Part shown: in pieces, positions 53,229-64,000 of the stretch | Numbering within the stretch: position 1 is the first letter of the stretch | Layout of the letters: each line of letters starts with the position of its first letter | Source: Prorocentrum cordatum | Lineage: Eukaryota; Sar; Dinophyceae; Prorocentrales; Prorocentraceae | Length of the DNA stretch: 64,000 nt | Assembly (NCBI GenBank): GCA_963575745.1 | Contig: CAUYUJ010000194.1 | Coordinates: 52,985-116,984, forward strand | Direction of reading: 5' to 3' | Notes under the pieces: generated by a model | Seen by the model: the letters and a program-made list of their open reading frames with translations, nothing else | The model's database searches: none | What the model was told of the DNA's origin: nothing | Made by a program: the position numbers and the translations under genes

Positions 53229-54310
53229 ACTGGGCGCCGGCGGTAAACCGTGACCCTTGTTACCGCCGGGGGACTCGTGAGCTTCCTGACAACATATAAT
53301 GTCGAAAAAAATTGCAGAGAACGAATAGTTTTTCAGTCCAACTCGAGTATCAGACCGAGTTCAGACATCTGAATGCGACAGACGGACGCGTCTGATGTCT
53401 CCGAATCGATTCATGTGATTACCTGCCCTGCAGCCTCCCTACAGCCCGAGTTAAGTGCAGAACGCCGACAGTAGCTCTCAAGATGACTGGAAGAATACGA
53501 ACAGTTTCGTGATTCTGGATCGCGCAGCAGACCGAGTTCAGAGCTCTGGAGTCGACAGACAAACGCGACTGATGATTCTGAATCGTTTTCTGTAACTATC
53601 AGACCTGTAGCTGTCCTGTAGCTCGAGTTAAGTACAGGAAACGGAGAGCGCCTATCAAGATGATTTGAATAATACGAATAGGTTTGCGGACTTGCCTCGG
53701 CTAGCAGACCGAGTTCAGACCTCTCGTTCGAACAGCCGAACGCGCCTGATCATTCTCAGTGCGATAGGTGTGCTTACCAGCACTGTAGCTGCCCTACAGC
53801 TCGAGTTATGTAGAAAATACCGACAACGCGTATCAAGTTGACTCGAAGAATACAAATAGGTTGGCGGACCTAGCTCGGCTAGCAGACCGAGTTCAGACCT
53901 ATGGATTCAACAGGCGAACGCGCCTGATAATTCTGAGTGCGATAGGTGTGCTTACCAGCTATAGCTGCCCTACAGCTCGAGTTAAGTACAATATACCGAC
54001 AACGCGTATCAAGATGACTCGAAACGGCCGTTCCCGCCTGCCTGCTTTTTGGCCTTGAAAATTACCCGATCCAGCTGAGAAACAGATGGCGAGCGGAAAC
54101 AAGATCGAATATCACGGGAAAAAATACTAGAGCTCGAACGAATGGTCAAATTTCGAGAACAAAATTTTCAACCGACCAAAAGTCAGCAAAAGTTCCGTCG
54201 AGATTTTTCTTGCCAACTAGCTCTCCAGCGCTTCGGAATTACTCGAAAGCTTCCAGCAATAACTTGCTAAGGGAAGCTCTACGAGTTACTAGCTCCACCC
54301 CGCGCCGGAA
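53229..54310 (+). repeat. F1 module with hairpins A and B
   Basis: Hairpin A occupies 53229-53285 with a changed loop (ACCGTGACCCTTG) and a one-base loss in CTCGTGAGC. About four monomers follow, with the tail from about 54010, hairpin B at 54238-54288 and a short piece of C-type end (CTAGCTCCACCCCGCGCCGG). Confidence 0.85.
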
Positions 54311-55330
54311 CTGGGCGCCGGCGGTAAACCGTCAACCTTTGTTACCGCCGGGGGACTCGTAGAGCTTCCTGACAACACATAATGTCAAAAAAAATTGCAG
54401 AGAACGAATAATTTTTCAGCCCAACTCAAGTATCAGACCGAGTTCGGACCTCTGAATGCGACAGACAGACGCGTTTCATGTCTCCGAATCGATTCATGTG
54501 ATTAACCGCCCTGCAGCCCCCCTGCAGCCCGAGTTAGGTGCAGAACGGCGACAGTAGCTGTCAAGATGACTGGAAGAATACGAACAGTTTCGTGAGTCTG
54601 GATCGCGCAGCAGACCGAGTTCAGAGCTCTGGATTCAACAGGCGAACGCGCCTGATTATTCTGAGTGTGATAGGTGTGCTCACCAGCACTGTAGCTGGCC
54701 TGCAGCTCGAGTTAAGTAGAAAATACCGACAACGCGTATCAAGTTGACTCGAATAATACGAATAGGTTTGCGGACCTAGCTCGGCTTGCAGACCGAGTTC
54801 AGACCTATGGATTCAACAGGCGAGCGCGCCAGATGATTCTGCATGCGATGGGTGTGCCCACCAGCACTGTAGCTGCCCTACAGCTCGAGTTAAGTTGAAA
54901 ATACCGACAACGCGTTCAAGTTGACTCGAATAATACGAATAGGTTTGCGGACCTAGCTCGGCTAGCAGACCGAGTTCAGGCCTCTGGGTTCAACAGGCGA
55001 ACGCGCCTGATCATTCTGCATGCATTAGCTGTGCTTACCAGCTCTGTAGCTGCCCTAGAGCTCGAGTTATGTTCGAAAAACCGACAGCGCGTATCAAGAT
55101 GACTCGAAACGGCCGTTCCCGCCACCGTGCTTTTTGGCCTTCAAAGTTACCCGATCGAGCTGAGATCAAGATGGCGAGCGGGAATAAGATCGAATATCAC
55201 GGGAAAAAATACTAGAGCTCTAACGAATGATCAAATTTCGAGAACATAATTTTCAACCGAGCAAAAGTTGTCAAAAGTTCCGTCGAGATTTTTCGAGCCA
55301 ACTAGCTGTGGGGCGCGCCGGAATTACTCT
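54311..55330 (+). repeat. F1 module, first copy of the 2.26-kb duplication
   Basis: Hairpin A occupies 54311-54368. About four monomers follow, with the tail from about 55100 ending in CTGTGGGGCGCGCCGG, an unusual variant shared only with 62750. The whole module is repeated 7436-7437 bp downstream. Confidence 0.88.
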
Positions 55331-56715
55331 TAGCTTCCAGCTATAACTAGCTAAGGGAAGCTCTACGAGTTATTACTCTTAAGCTTCCAGCAACTAGCCA
55401 CGGGAAGCTCTACAAGTTACTTGCTGAGAGAAGCTCTAGGAGTTACTCGCCCGAGCCGGCAGCGGGTCCAGGACAGCTTCCCGCTAGAGCCCACGCGTGC
55501 TGCTCGCGTGCAGGCACGCGAGGGGGCGTTCCTGGCAGCGCTTCGGAGGCGCTGCAGGGGAGCCCCCCAGAGCCGCAGAAGCGCTTCCCGAGAGCGTTCG
55601 ACGGCTCGCCAAGAAAGCTTTCCGGCTTGTCTCCCCTTTGCTCTCCGGGTTTGGGACGCTGCCATTCTTGCCAACTAGCTCTCCAGCGCCCCTGGAACTT
55701 GGTGGCGTCCACTTGGTCGCGTCCAAAAGACGGAGAGAAGGAGAGCGAAAGCAACACACAACGGAAAGCTGTCCTCGCGTGCCCTCGGACGCTCTCGTGG
55801 AGCCCTTTTGGGGCTCTGGGGGCCCCCCTGCAACGCTTCTGAAGCGCTGCCAGGAACGCTTCCACACGTGCCTGCACGCGCGCAGGCACGCGTGCAGGCA
55901 TGCGTGGGCGCGTGCCCGAAGCGCTCCCGGACAGGCTGCGAGGTTTTACAAGCCGCTGCGAGGATCCTGAACCGGCGGAGATGGGCTGCTGGCAGGCATC
56001 ACCACTGTCCAGCGTCTAATCTGACACCCTCTAGCTCTCAGAGAGCTCTCCGGGAAAAACCCGGAGAGACGGAGAGCGAAAGCAACGCACACCGGAAAGC
56101 TGTCCTAGCGAGCCCTCGGACGCTCTCGTGCAGCCCTTCTGGGGCTCTGGGGCTCCCCTGCAGCGCTTCTGAAGCGCTGCCAGGAACGCTTCCTCGCGCG
56201 CCTGCCCGCGTGCAGCCACGCGTGGACGCGTGCCCGAAGCGCTCCTGGACGGGCTGCGAGGTTTTACAAGCCGCTGCGAGGATCCTGGACCGGCGGTGAT
56301 GGGCTGCTGGCAGGAACCACCACTGTCTGGCTTCTAATCTAAAACGCTCTAGCTCTCAGAGAGCTCTCCGGGAATTACCCTTAAGCTTCCAGCAACTAGC
56401 TAAGGGAAGCTCTACGAGTTATGCCAGAGAGCTCTACAAGGTATTACTCTTAAGCTTCCCGCAACTGGCTAAGGGAAGCTTTGCGAGTTACTAGCTTTAT
56501 CCCGCGCCGGAATTTCTCTAGCTTATCGATGCCGAAGAGCGCTACAAGGTAAGAGACCCTCGGGGGCGGAAAATCTTTCCTGGAGAGCTCTGGGGGGGCC
56601 CCCTGAAGCGCTTCTGAAGCGCTGCCAGGAACGCCTCCGCACGTGATTGCACGCGCGCAGCCATGCGTGAAAGCTTGCCGGAAGCGCCCCGAACCCGTTG
56701 CCGGGACGGGCGAGT
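55324..56715 (+). repeat. B hairpins and long F3 region
   Basis: Worn B hairpins lie at about 55324-55442. F3 DNA (55443-56375) has two half-repeats, each with AGCGCTTCTGAAGCGCTGCC and a GCGCGCAGGCACGCGTGCAGGC-like palindromic block (near 55877 and 56197), separated by GCTCTCCGGGAAAAACCCGG at 56047. B and C-type hairpins occupy 56376-56555. A last F3 piece lies at 56560-56715. High GC keeps frames open on both strands; I see no protein family in them. Confidence 0.75.
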
Positions 56716-58255
56716 AACTCGTAGAGCTTTCCTTAGCTAGTGACTCGTAGAGCTTCCCTGAGAGCGCAGCGGCGAAGCCTAAGAGTAATTCGAAAACGCT
56801 GGCAGGCTAGTTGGCTCGAAAAATCTCGACTGAACTTTTCACAACTTTGGCTCGGTTGAAAATTATGTTCTCGAAATTCAACAATTCGTTTGAGCTTTAG
56901 TATTTTTTCCCGTGCTATTCGATCTTATTCCCGCTCGCCATCTTGATCTCAGCTCGATCGGGTGAATATTACTATCGAAAAGCACTGTGGCGGGATCGGC
57001 CGTTTTGAGTCATATTGATACGTGTCGTCGGTATTTTGTACTTAACTCGAGCTCTAGGACAGCCACAGAGCTGGTAAGCACAGCTAATCGATGTAGAATG
57101 ATTAGGCGCGTTCGTCTGTTCAATCCAGAGGTCTGAAGTCGGTCTGTTAGCCGAGCTAGGCCCGCAAACCTATTCGTAATATTCCAGTCATCTTGACAGA
57201 CGCTCTCGGTTTTTCTGTACTTAACTCGAGCTGTAGGACAGCTACAGAGCTGATATTTACAGAAACCGATTCAGAATCATCAGTTGCATTTGTCTGTCGA
57301 ATCCAGAGCTCTGAACTCGGTCTGCTGCCCGATCCAGAATCGCGAAACTATTCGTATTGGTCGAGACATCTTGAGAAATGCTCTCGGTTTTCTTCACTCA
57401 ACTCGCGCTGAGGGGGGCTACAGTGCTGGTGGTCACAGAGACCTTCGGTTTTCTGTACTCAACTCGAGCTGTAAGACAGCTACAGAGCTGCGATTTACAT
57501 AAACTGATTCAGAATCGTCAGTTGCGTTTGTCTGTCGACTCCAGAGCTCTCAACTCGGTCTTCTGCTCGATCTAGAATCTCGAAAGTATTCGATTAAGCA
57601 CAGAAAATACCGAGAGCGTTTGTCAGAATAATACGAATAGATTTGCGGACCTAGCTCGGCTAGCAGACCGAGTTCAGACCTCTGGAGTCAAGAGGCGAAC
57701 GCGCCTGATAATTCTGAATGCGATGAATGTACTTATCAGCTCTGAACATAACTCGAGCTTTAGGGCAGCTACAGAGCTCGTAAGCACAGCTAATAGATGT
57801 AGAATGATTAGGCGCGTTCGCCTGTTGAACCCAGAGGTCTGAACTCGGTCTGGGAGCCGAGATAGGTCCGCAAACCTATTCGTATTAGTCGAGTCAATGT
57901 AGCAGACGCTCTCGGTTTTCTGCACTTTTCTCGAGCTGTAGGGCAGCTACAGAGCTCATAGTCACAGAAATCGATTGGGAATCTTTAGGCGCGTTCGTCT
58001 CTTGATTATTCGAGTCATGCTGTCGGTTTTCTGCACCTAACTCGGGCTGTAGAGGGGCTGCAAGGTCAGTCGGGTGCTCGAACTGGGTTGCGAAACTGTT
58101 TGTTTTTTGTTAGCGTTATCTTGAGAGATCTGAAATCGCTTGGGCTTAAAAAATAATCGTTCTTCGGAGTTTTTCCCCACAGTATATATTGTCAGGAAGC
58201 TCTACGAGTCCCCTGGCGGTAAGAAAGGTTGACGGTTTACCGCCGGCGCCCAGTG
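56716..58255 (-). repeat. Inverted F1 module(s)
   Basis: Reverse-complement order: two hairpin ends (ACTCGTAGAGCTTTCC and E-like, 56716-56780), tail (56781-57005), monomers to about 57600, a short plus-oriented monomer segment (about 57595-57745), inverted monomers again to about 58090, leader with ACAGTATATATTGTCAGG, and hairpin A at 58196-58255 with both stem arms. Confidence 0.8.
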
Positions 58256-58440
58256 GTAACTTCGCGTCGGTGTTTTTCACTTTGTGCAAAATTTTGAAGT
58301 TCGTTTTTAGAAGTGAGATTTTTATTCCCTGTAGTTTGCTATGGCGACCTGCTGGTAAATTTCCCATGACTCTAGGTCCAGTATTATTATGGAAACACTT
58401 GGAGGAACCCACTGTATGAAAACCGAAAAATCGTGATTTC
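58256..58440 (+). repeat. F2-like body, orientation mixed
   Basis: Contains reversed F2 phrases (CCCATGACTCTAGGTCCAGTATTATTATGG, in part) next to hairpin A. It ends where inverted F1 monomers begin near 58440. No gene is seen. Confidence 0.6.
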
Positions 58441-59000
58441 TCGAATTTTTCGGCTCTCGCTCGAAGACATCAGGCGCGTCCGCCTGTCGAATGCAGAGCC
58501 AAGAACTCGGTTTCCTGCCCGAATTAGGTCTGCGAAACTATTGTATTGTTCGAGTCATCCTGAGAGGTGCTGTCGGTTTTCTGCAGTTAGCTCATACTGT
58601 AGAAGTGCTGCAGGGCTGGTAATGACAGGAGTCGATTCGCAGACATCAGACGCGTCTGCCTCTCGCATTCAGATAAAATGTTCACTATGAGTCGGAATTT
58701 GGTAGCTGCTGTCCGTTTTCTCAACTTAAGTCGAGCTAGGAAGCTCTACGAGTCTCACGGCGGTAACCAAGGTTGACGGTTCACCGCCGCGCCCAGTTGC
58801 TGGAAGCTTAAGAGTCATTCCGGCGCGCTGGAGAGCTAGTTGGCAAGAAAAATCTCGACGGACCTTTTGCTGACTTTTGGTCGGTTGAAAATTTTGTTCT
58901 CGAAATTCAACCATTCGTTAGAGCTCTAATATTTTTTCTGACCATATTCGATCTTATTCCCGCTCGCCATCTTAATCTCAGCTCGGTCGGGTAAATATTC
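58441..59000 (-). repeat. Inverted F1 fragment with hairpin A and tail
   Basis: Inverted monomers (58450-58680), second-type leader (CTTAAGTCGAGCTAGG), hairpin A at 58740-58798 (CGGTAACC/GGTTCACCG, imperfect), then an inverted F1 tail (58799-59000) on the other side of A. This shows that A joins two F1 copies in the inverted orientation too. Confidence 0.75.
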
Positions 59001-59520
59001 TCTGCTGGTAAAATTTTCAGGGCTCTAGGGGCAATATTACTGTCAAAAGACTTGCAGGAACCGACTTTGCCTGCAGTGCAGTTTGGCAGGTGACGGTGGT
59101 TGGCTTTACTTAACTCGAGCTGTCAGCAATCTACAGACCTCTCTTGCACATCAGTCGATGCAGAATGATCTGACGCGTCACTGGCGCCGGCGGTGAACCG
59201 TCAACCTGGTCACCGCCGGGAACCTCGTAGAGCTCCTTGAATCCGTGAGAAAGCTCAGCATCAAAGCGGGAGCTTCTGGGAGCTTTTCTACAAAAACTTC
59301 AAGTTGAGATTTTTTCGGAGTCAACATGAAGTCGGTTCCTTCAAGTGAACTGGTACTGAAAATGACTCTAGATGGCCGAGCTGATCAGGGAACGAAGTTT
59401 ATATCTCAATGCTCGGAGTAAAAATCTGCTTTTTCAAAATGAATTGTCAAATATCTTTCAAAAAATTGCAAAACCACCCAAAAGTTGTCACATTGTCCGC
59501 CTCGGCCGGCTGGACCAAAG
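59001..59520 (+). repeat. F2 pieces with A' hairpin
   Basis: An F2 scrap (59001-59180) is followed by hairpin A' (59181-59236) and an F2 body with AAAACTTCAAGTTGAGATTTTTTCGG-like text and CAATGCTCGGAGTAAAAATC. It ends at GTCACATTGTCCGCCTCGGCC. The body is repeated at 61021-61330. Confidence 0.75.
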
Positions 59521-60009
59521 TTCTCACTCCCAGCGAAGCTATTCATATGAAGTCTCGCGCTCTCAGTGAGAGCGCGAGACCATTCTGCGTCGACAAAAAT
59601 GCACCAGAACTCTCTAGGTCACCCATAGATCGATATAAATTAGAAAAAAATCATCCGACACAAAAAATATAAAATTGTACAAATCGATATTTTTCATTAA
59701 TTTTGAAAATTCTAATCAATTTGGGCACTCTCGAGGCTCCCATTCGATGTCTCGCATGTCGCTGCTTCGATTGGAATGTACCTGGCATGCATAGCATGCA
59801 CTCAGCTCGAATTATCATCGGAACACCGTTCGCAACACGCATACATAGAGACAGTATTTCGATCATAACTCCTGACTCAGCCATTTCTAGGAACTCTCGA
59901 GCTTCCAGTGTGACGCGCCAGATCATTCTGCATCGACTGATCTGCGTGAGAGGCCTGTAGCTTGCTGACAGCTCGAGTTAAGTAAAGCCAACCACCGTCA
60001 CCTGCCAAA
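59521..60009 (+). other. Unclassified AT-richer stretch with a short palindrome
   Basis: About 490 bp resemble neither F1, F2 nor F3. A perfect inverted repeat GTCTCGCGCTCTC / GAGAGCGCGAGAC lies at about 59550-59582 with a short spacer. The rest includes ATTTTTCATTAATTTTG and CATGCATAGCATGCA. Phrases such as GATCATAACTCCTGACTCAG and GTGACGCGCCAGATCATTC weakly recall the variant monomer at 10.4 kb, so it may be an old, diverged monomer. No credible gene is seen. Confidence 0.5.
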
Positions 60010-61747
60010 CTGGCGCCGGCGGTGAACCGTCAACCTAGTCACCGCCGGGAACCTCGTAGAGCTCCTCTCACTGGTAAGAGTGCAGAGAATCGACACAGAA
60101 TCGAAAACTTGAGATTTTTCGACACACGTAGAGACGGTGTTCCGCCCATATCTCCTGAGGCAACTATTTTTGAAGACCCTCGCGCTTCCACTGGAATGCG
60201 TCAGATCATTCAGGATCGCCTCGTGTGCGAGAGACATCCATAGCCTGCCTACAGCTCAAGTTAAGTTGACGAAACCACCGTCATCTGCAAAAGTGGTGGT
60301 ACATGGTTTGTTCCTGGAAATTTTCCGATAGTAATACCTGGGCTACAGACTCCTTCTGCTCTCAGAATTCAATTTATATTGTTATTCACCGCTCAAAAAT
60401 CTTTTTTTCTTAAAATGAATTTCAAAACTCTGCAAAAAGTTCAGAAAACCGACTCAAAGTTATCACATTGTCTCTTTTCGTCGGGTCGGCTAACTAGCTC
60501 CACCCTGTGCCCGAATTCCTCTTAGCTCATCTTTGCCGAAGAGCTCTACGAGGTACTGCACTGCAGGCAAAGTCGGTTCCTGCAAGTCTTTCGACAGTAA
60601 TATTGCCCCTAGAGCCCTGAAAATTTTACCAGCAGGTGCGCCATAGCTTACTGTATGTGAGAAAAATCCGTTTTCTGAAAACGAATTGTTAAATCTTGCA
60701 CAAAGTTTCAAAAACCGACCTGGTCGGGTCGGCCAACTAGCTCCACCCTGCGCTGAGAGGTCTGTAGCTTGCTGACAGCTCGAGTTAAGTAAAGCCAACC
60801 ACCGTCACCTGCCAAACTGCACTGCAGGCAAAGTCGGTTCCTGCAAGTCTTTCGACAGTAATATTGCCCCTAGAGCCCTGAAAATTTTACCAGCAGGTGC
60901 GCCATAGCTTACTGTATGTGAGAAAAATCCGTTTTCTGAAAACGAATTGTCAAATCTTGCACAAAGTTTCAAAAACCGACCCCAGGTTAACACATTGTCT
61001 CTTTTGGTCGGGTCGGCCAACTGGCGCCGGCGGTGAACCGTCAACCTGGTCACCGCCGGGAACCTCGTAGAGCTCCTCGAATCCGTGAGAAAGCTCAGCA
61101 TCAAAGCGGGAGCTTCTGGGAGCTTTTCTACAAAAACTTCAAGCTGAGATTTTTTCGGAGTCAACATGAAGTCGGTTGCTCCAAGTGAACTGGTACTGAA
61201 AATCACTCTAGAGAGCTGAGCTGCTCAGGGAACGAAGTTTATATCTCAATGCTCGGAGTAAAAATCTGCTTTCTCAAAATGAATTGTCAAATATCTTTCA
61301 AAAAATTACAAAACCACCCAAAAGTTGCCACATTGTCCTTTCTGGCCGGGTCGACCAACTGGCGCCGGCGGTGAACCGTCAACCTAGTCACCGCCGGGAA
61401 CCTCGTAGAGCTCCTCTCACTGGTAAGAGTGCAGAGAATCGACACAGAATCGAAAACTTGAGACCAACTAGCTCCACCCCGCGCCGGAATTCCTCTAGCT
61501 CATCGATGCCGAAGAGCTCTACGAGGTACTAGCTCCACCCTGCGCCCGAATTCCTCTTAGCTCATCTCGTCGAAGAGCTCTACGAGGTAGAATTCCTCTA
61601 GCTCATCGATGCCGAAGATCTCTACGTGGTATTACTCTTAAGCTTCCAGCAACTAGCTAAGGGAAGCTCTACAAGTTAGTCGTAAGCTTCTAGCAATAAC
61701 TTGCTAAGGTAAACTCTGCAAGTTACTAGCTTTCCAGCGCCCCGGAA
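60010..61747 (+). repeat. F2 cluster with A' hairpins, C hairpins and an internal duplication
   Basis: A' hairpins lie at 60010-60063, 61021-61075 and 61359-61414. F2 bodies at about 60552-60720 and 60826-60990 are almost identical (GCACTGCAGGCAAAGTCGG onward), offset by about 274 bp. Three C hairpins end at about 61525, 61590 and 61630. B hairpins follow at about 61630-61735, before hairpin A at 61748. No gene is seen. Confidence 0.78.
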
Positions 61748-64000
61748 CTGGGCGCCGGCGGTAAACCGTCAACCTTTGTTACCGCCGGGGGACTCGTAGA
61801 GCTTCCTGACAACACATAATGTCAAAAAAAATTGCAGAGAACGAATAATTTTTCAGCCCAACTCAAGTATCAGACCGAGTTCGGACCTCTGAATGCGACA
61901 GACAGACGCGTTTCATGTCTCCGAATCGATTCATGTGATTAACCGCCCTGCAGCCCCCCTGCAGCCCGAGTTAGGTGCAGAACGGCGACAGTAGCTGTCA
62001 AGATGACTGGAAGAATACGAACAGTTTCGTGAGTCTGGATCGCGCAGCAGACCGAGTTCAGAGCTCTGGATTCAACAGGCGAACGCGCCTGATTATTCTG
62101 AGTGTGATAGGTGTGCTCCAGCACTGTAGCTGGCCTGCAGCTCGAGTTAAGTAGAAAATACCGACAACGCGTATCAAGTTGACTCGAATAATACGAATAG
62201 GTTTGCGGACCTAGCTCGGCTTGCAGACCGAGTTCAGACCTATGGATTCAACAGGCGAGCGCGCCAGATGATTCTGCATGCGATGGGTGTGCCCACCAGC
62301 ACTGTAGCTGCCCTACAGCTCGAGTTAAGTTGAAAATACCGACAACGTGTTCAAGTTGACTCGAATAATACGAATAGGTTTGCGGACCTAGCTCGGCTAG
62401 CAGACCGAGTTCAGACCTCTGGGTTCAACAGGTGAATGCGCCTGATCATTCTGCATGCATTAGCTGTGCTTACCAGCTCTGTAGCTGCCCTAGAGCTCGA
62501 GTTATGTTCGAAAAACCGACAGCGCGTATCAAGATAACTCGAAACGGCCGTTCCCGCCACCGTGCTTTTTGGCCTTCAAAGTTACCCGATCGAGCTGAGA
62601 TCAAGATGGCGAGCGGGAATAAGATCGAATATCACGGGAAAAAAATACTAGAGCTCTAACGAATGGTCAAATTTCGAGAACGAAATTTTCAACCGAGCAA
62701 AAGTTGTCAAAAGTTCAGTTCTTTTTTTTCGAGCCAACTAGCTGTGGGGCGCGCCGGAATTACTCTTAGCTTCCAGCTATAACTAGCTAAGGGAAGCTCT
62801 ACGAGTTATTACTCTTAAGCTTCCAGCAACTAGCCACGGGAAGCTCTACAAGTTACTTGCTGAGAGAAGCTCTAGGAGTTACTCGCCCGAGCCGGCAGCG
62901 GGTCCAGGACAGCTTCCCGCTAGAGCCCACGCGTGCTGCTCGCGCGCAGGCACGCGAGGGGGCGTTCCTGGCAGCGCTTCGGAGGCGCTGCAGGGGAGCC
63001 CCCCAGAGCCGCAGAAGCGCTTCCCGAGAGCGTTCGACGGCTCGCCAAGAAAGCTTTCCGGCTTGTCTCCCCTTTGCTCTCCGGGTTTGGGACGCTGCCA
63101 TTCTTGCCAACTAGCTCTCCAGCGCCCCTGGAACTTGGTGGCGTCCACTTGGTCGCGTCCAAAAGACGGAGAGAAGGAGAGCGAAAGCAACACACAACGG
63201 AAAGCTGTCCTCGCGTGCCCTCGGACGCTCTCGTGGAGCCCTTTTGGGGCTCTGGGGGCCCCCCTGCAACGCTTCTGAAGCGCTGCCAGGAACGCTTCCA
63301 CACGTGCCTGCACGCGCGCAGGCACGCGTGCAGGCATGCGTGGGCGCGTGCCCGAAGCGCTCCCGGACAGGCTGCGAGGTTTTACAAGCCGCTGCGAGGA
63401 TCCTGAACCGGCGGAGATGGGCTGCTGGCAGGCATCACCACTGTCCAGCGTCTAATCTGACACCCTCTAGCTCTCAGAGAGCTCTCCGGGAAAAACCCGG
63501 AGAGACGGAGAGCGAAAGCAACGCACACCGGAAAGCTGTCCTAGCGAGCCCTCGGACGCTCTCGTGCAGCCCTTCTGGGGCTCTGGGGCTCCCCTGCAGC
63601 GCTTCTGAAGCGCTGCCAGGAACGCTTCCTCGCGCGCCTGCCCGCGTGCAGCCACGCGTGGACGCGTGCCCGAAGCGCTCCTGGACGGGCTGCGAGGTTT
63701 TACAAGCCGCTGCGAGGATCCTGGACCGGCGGTGATGGGCTGCTGGCAGGAACCACCACTGTCTGGCTTCTAATCTAAAACGCTCTAGCTCTCAGAGAGC
63801 TCTCCGGGAATTACCCTTAAGCTTCCAGCAACTAGCTAAGGGAAGCTCTACGAGTTATGCCAGAGAGCTCTACAAGGTATTACTCTTAAGCTTCCCGCAA
63901 CTGGCTAAGGGAAGCTTTGCGAGTTACTAGCTTTATCCCGCGCCGGAATTTCTCTAGCTTATCGATGCCGAAGAGCGCTACAAGGTAAGAGACCCTCGGG
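61748..64000 (+). repeat. Second copy of the 2.26-kb F1-B-F3 block
   Basis: Matches 54311-56564 with an offset of 7436-7437 bp and only a few differences: CTCACCAGC versus CTCCAGC near 62115, GCGTGC versus GCGCGC near 62940, and an altered stretch AGTTCAGTTCTTTTTTTTCG near 62711. Hairpin A occupies 61748-61805. The match continues to the last base of the window, so the duplicated block is longer than what is visible. Confidence 0.92.

Noticed and set aside
55421-56299. Overlapping 130-165 codon frames on both strands in the F3 region (repeated at 62857-63735)
   Set aside because: High GC and palindromes keep several frames open at once. The translations are Arg/Ala-rich low-complexity sequence without motifs.

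Overview
The window is eukaryotic, repeat-dominated DNA, most likely from a protist. I see no host gene, tRNA, rRNA or CRISPR array. The only convincing protein-coding sequences belong to four non-LTR (LINE-type) retrotransposons, all on the minus strand. Their reverse transcriptases carry WADN where most LINEs have FADD/YADD, and the RNase H motifs are in a permuted order. From general recollection this style resembles LINEs of dinoflagellates and related alveolates (chromerids, for example). That placement is inference with low to moderate confidence.

The background is a mosaic of three short-repeat families, named here for this report. Family 1 (F1) modules are about 1.0-1.4 kb. Each opens with a hairpin called A: a 10-bp stem CCGGCGGTAA / TTACCGCCGG around a loop containing ACCGTCAACC, followed by ACTCGTAGAGCTTCC. 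After A come a short leader, several 175-180 bp monomers in tandem, and a conserved tail of about 230 bp (GATCCCGCC ... GGCGAGCGGGAATAAGATC ... CGGAATTACTC). An intact tail ends in hairpin B (AAGCTTCC-AGCAA ... TTGCT-AAGGGAAGCTCTACGAGTTA). Family 2 (F2) pieces begin with a variant hairpin A' (CCGGCGGTGA / TCACCGCCGG, then CCTCGTAGAGCTCC) and end in hairpin C (CGCCGGAATTCCTCTAGCTC ... GAGCTCTACGAGGTA). Family 3 (F3) pieces are GC-rich, contain long palindromes, and carry inverted ends CCCGGAGAGC / GCTCTCCGGG. A fourth small hairpin, E, is a B variant with GCCGCTGCGCTCTC in the middle. The motif CTCGTAGAGCT, or its complement, recurs at the edges of F1 and F2.

Layout: 1-13.9 kb F1 modules with F2/F3 pieces (3.1-4.75, 5.95-6.6, 9.0-9.6 kb) and a variant monomer array with an 81-nt poly(A) run (10.4-11.6 kb). 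LINE-1, 5'-truncated and frameshifted, is at 13.95-16.73 kb. F1 plus an F2/F3 mosaic fills 16.7-18.9 kb. LINE-2, nearly complete with a 12-bp target-site duplication, is at 18.9-23.98 kb. F1 modules fill 24-32.7 kb. LINE-3, a 3' fragment with only the RNase H region, is at 32.7-33.96 kb. F1 modules, one inverted, fill 34-44.1 kb. LINE-4, the most complete copy, is at 44.15-49.96 kb. Near-identical F1 copies fill 50-55.3 kb, F3/F2 clusters and inverted F1 modules 55.3-61.7 kb, and a near-exact 2.26-kb duplication of 54.3-56.56 kb lies at 61.74-64.0 kb.

How the parts fit: all four LINEs sit in the same orientation in the same place, the loop of hairpin A. About 40 unoccupied A/A' hairpins remain. 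This looks like a target-specific LINE lineage whose landing pad is a structured repeat amplified by the cassette families. In the two LINEs retaining ORF1, ORF1 and ORF2 are in the same frame, separated by one UGA followed by C, with no AUG upstream of the endonuclease motifs. This suggests readthrough or another non-standard way of expressing ORF2.
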